64,000 nt of DNA from Pseudomonas benzenivorans. Lineage in GTDB: Bacteria; Pseudomonadota; Gammaproteobacteria; Pseudomonadales; Pseudomonadaceae. The stretch spans positions 62,001 through 126,000 of the forward strand of contig NZ_FNCT01000004.1 in NCBI RefSeq assembly GCF_900100495.1, written 5' to 3'. The stretch's first letter is position 1; every line of letters starts with the position of its first letter. Positions 63,575-64,000 of this stretch are shown one piece after another. Made by a program: the position numbers and the translations under genes. The notes beneath the pieces were generated by a model, which was given only the letters and a program-made list of their open reading frames with translations, was not told the DNA's origin and searched no databases.

Positions 63575-64000
63575 ATGACTGACGCTACCGGCAAAATCAA
63601 TCTGTTGGGCCTGACCCAGCCAGAAATGGAGCAGTTCTTCGAGCGTATCGGGGAAAAGCGCTTTCGTGCCGGCCAGGTGATGAAGTGGATTCACCACTTT
63701 GGCATCGATGATTTCGATGCCATGAGCAATGTCGGCAAGGCCTTGCGTGAAAAGCTCAAGGCCTGTGCCGAGATCCGCGGCCCGGAAGTGGTCAGCGAAG
63801 ATATTTCCACCGATGGCACGCGCAAGTGGGTGGTGCGGGTGGCGTCGGGTAGTTGCGTCGAGACCGTGTACATCCCGCAGGGCGGGCGAGGCACCCTTTG
63901 TGTGTCGTCGCAGGCCGGCTGTGCCCTGGATTGCAGTTTCTGCTCCACCGGCAAGCAGGGCTTCAACAGCGACCTGAGCGCCGCCGAGGTCATCGGCCAG
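63575..64000 (+). CDS. rlmN: Dual-specificity RNA methyltransferase RlmN (3' end outside window)
   Basis: The first 142 residues of a radical SAM enzyme that methylates A2503 of 23S rRNA and A37 of some tRNAs. The N-terminal accessory domain ([31 protein letters not shown]) is followed by [11 protein letters not shown] and the radical SAM cluster motif CALDCSFC (CX3CX2C). It begins 24 nt after ndk. The rest of the gene lies beyond the window. Confidence 0.94.
   Translation, partial: MTDATGKINLLGLTQPEMEQFFERIGEKRFRAGQVMKWIHHFGIDDFDAMSNVGKALREKLKACAEIRGPEVVSEDISTDGTRKWVVRVASGSCVETVYIPQGGRGTLCVSSQAGCALDCSFCSTGKQGFNSDLSAAEVIGQ

Overview
The window is GC-rich, densely packed bacterial chromosome. 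Gene content and order point to Pseudomonas. dauBAR lies next to rhlB, an acyl-CoA synthetase, a carboxylesterase and an amino-acid-binding protein. Further on come the blocks pepA-lptFG, queA-tgt-yajC-secDF, suhB-trmJ-cysE and iscRSUA-hscBA-fdx-iscX-ndk-rlmN. As far as I recall, both arrangements match the P. aeruginosa group. Most of the window is core genome. I see no prophage, insertion sequence, CRISPR array or clear pseudogene. The argE-like gene and rlmN are cut by the window edges.

Region by region: (1) 1-3266, minus strand: an ArgE-like deacylase, a DUF1028 Ntn-fold protein, a RidA-superfamily protein that lacks the catalytic arginine, and a flavin monooxygenase-like protein. Together they look like a small catabolic cluster of unknown substrate. 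(2) 3591-6891: the D-arginine utilisation operon dauB-dauA-dauR plus a small membrane protein, with a palindrome over its likely promoter. (3) 7239-13971: rhlB helicase, an M19 dipeptidase, a cNMP-binding/GGDEF diguanylate cyclase, an acyl-CoA synthetase and a carboxylesterase. (4) 14107-18686: a general amino-acid ABC transporter, aapJQMP-like, with a candidate sigma-54 promoter. (5) 18764-24721: a GlxA-type regulator divergent from an NTF2-like gene with twin palindromes between them, then phosphatidylcholine synthase, a GIY-YIG protein, a GST, a glutaredoxin, PPK2 and NdpA. (6) 24764-39257: a membrane-anchored TAXI protein, a YjeH-like exporter divergent from an Lrp regulator, sbcDC, a solute-binding protein, a two-TM ion channel, an anion transporter, rlmF, a TVP38 protein, a winged-helix protein and nhaD. 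(7) 39416-47724: valS, a holC pair, pepA, lptFG and an RDD protein. (8) 47864-64000: a cold-shock gene, tRNA-Leu(CAA), queosine genes, the Sec translocon accessory genes, suhB, trmJ, cysE, the complete isc operon behind an IscR-type site, ndk and partial rlmN.

Functional links: the dau operon racemises D-arginine to L-arginine by coupled dehydrogenases, and the neighbouring aap transporter could supply amino acids. cysE makes the cysteine precursor used as sulfur donor by IscS. YajC-SecD-SecF assist secretion. The LptFG pair drives LPS export.

Palindromic intergenic repeats are numerous: 7105, 10094, 18704, 35649, 37346, 42374 and 43297. One of them supplies the stop codon of the diguanylate cyclase. 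The least explained items are the 1-3266 cluster, the twin operators at 19740-19777, the orphan TAXI protein and the repeat families. All functional calls come from reading motifs and recalled family knowledge; no database search was run.
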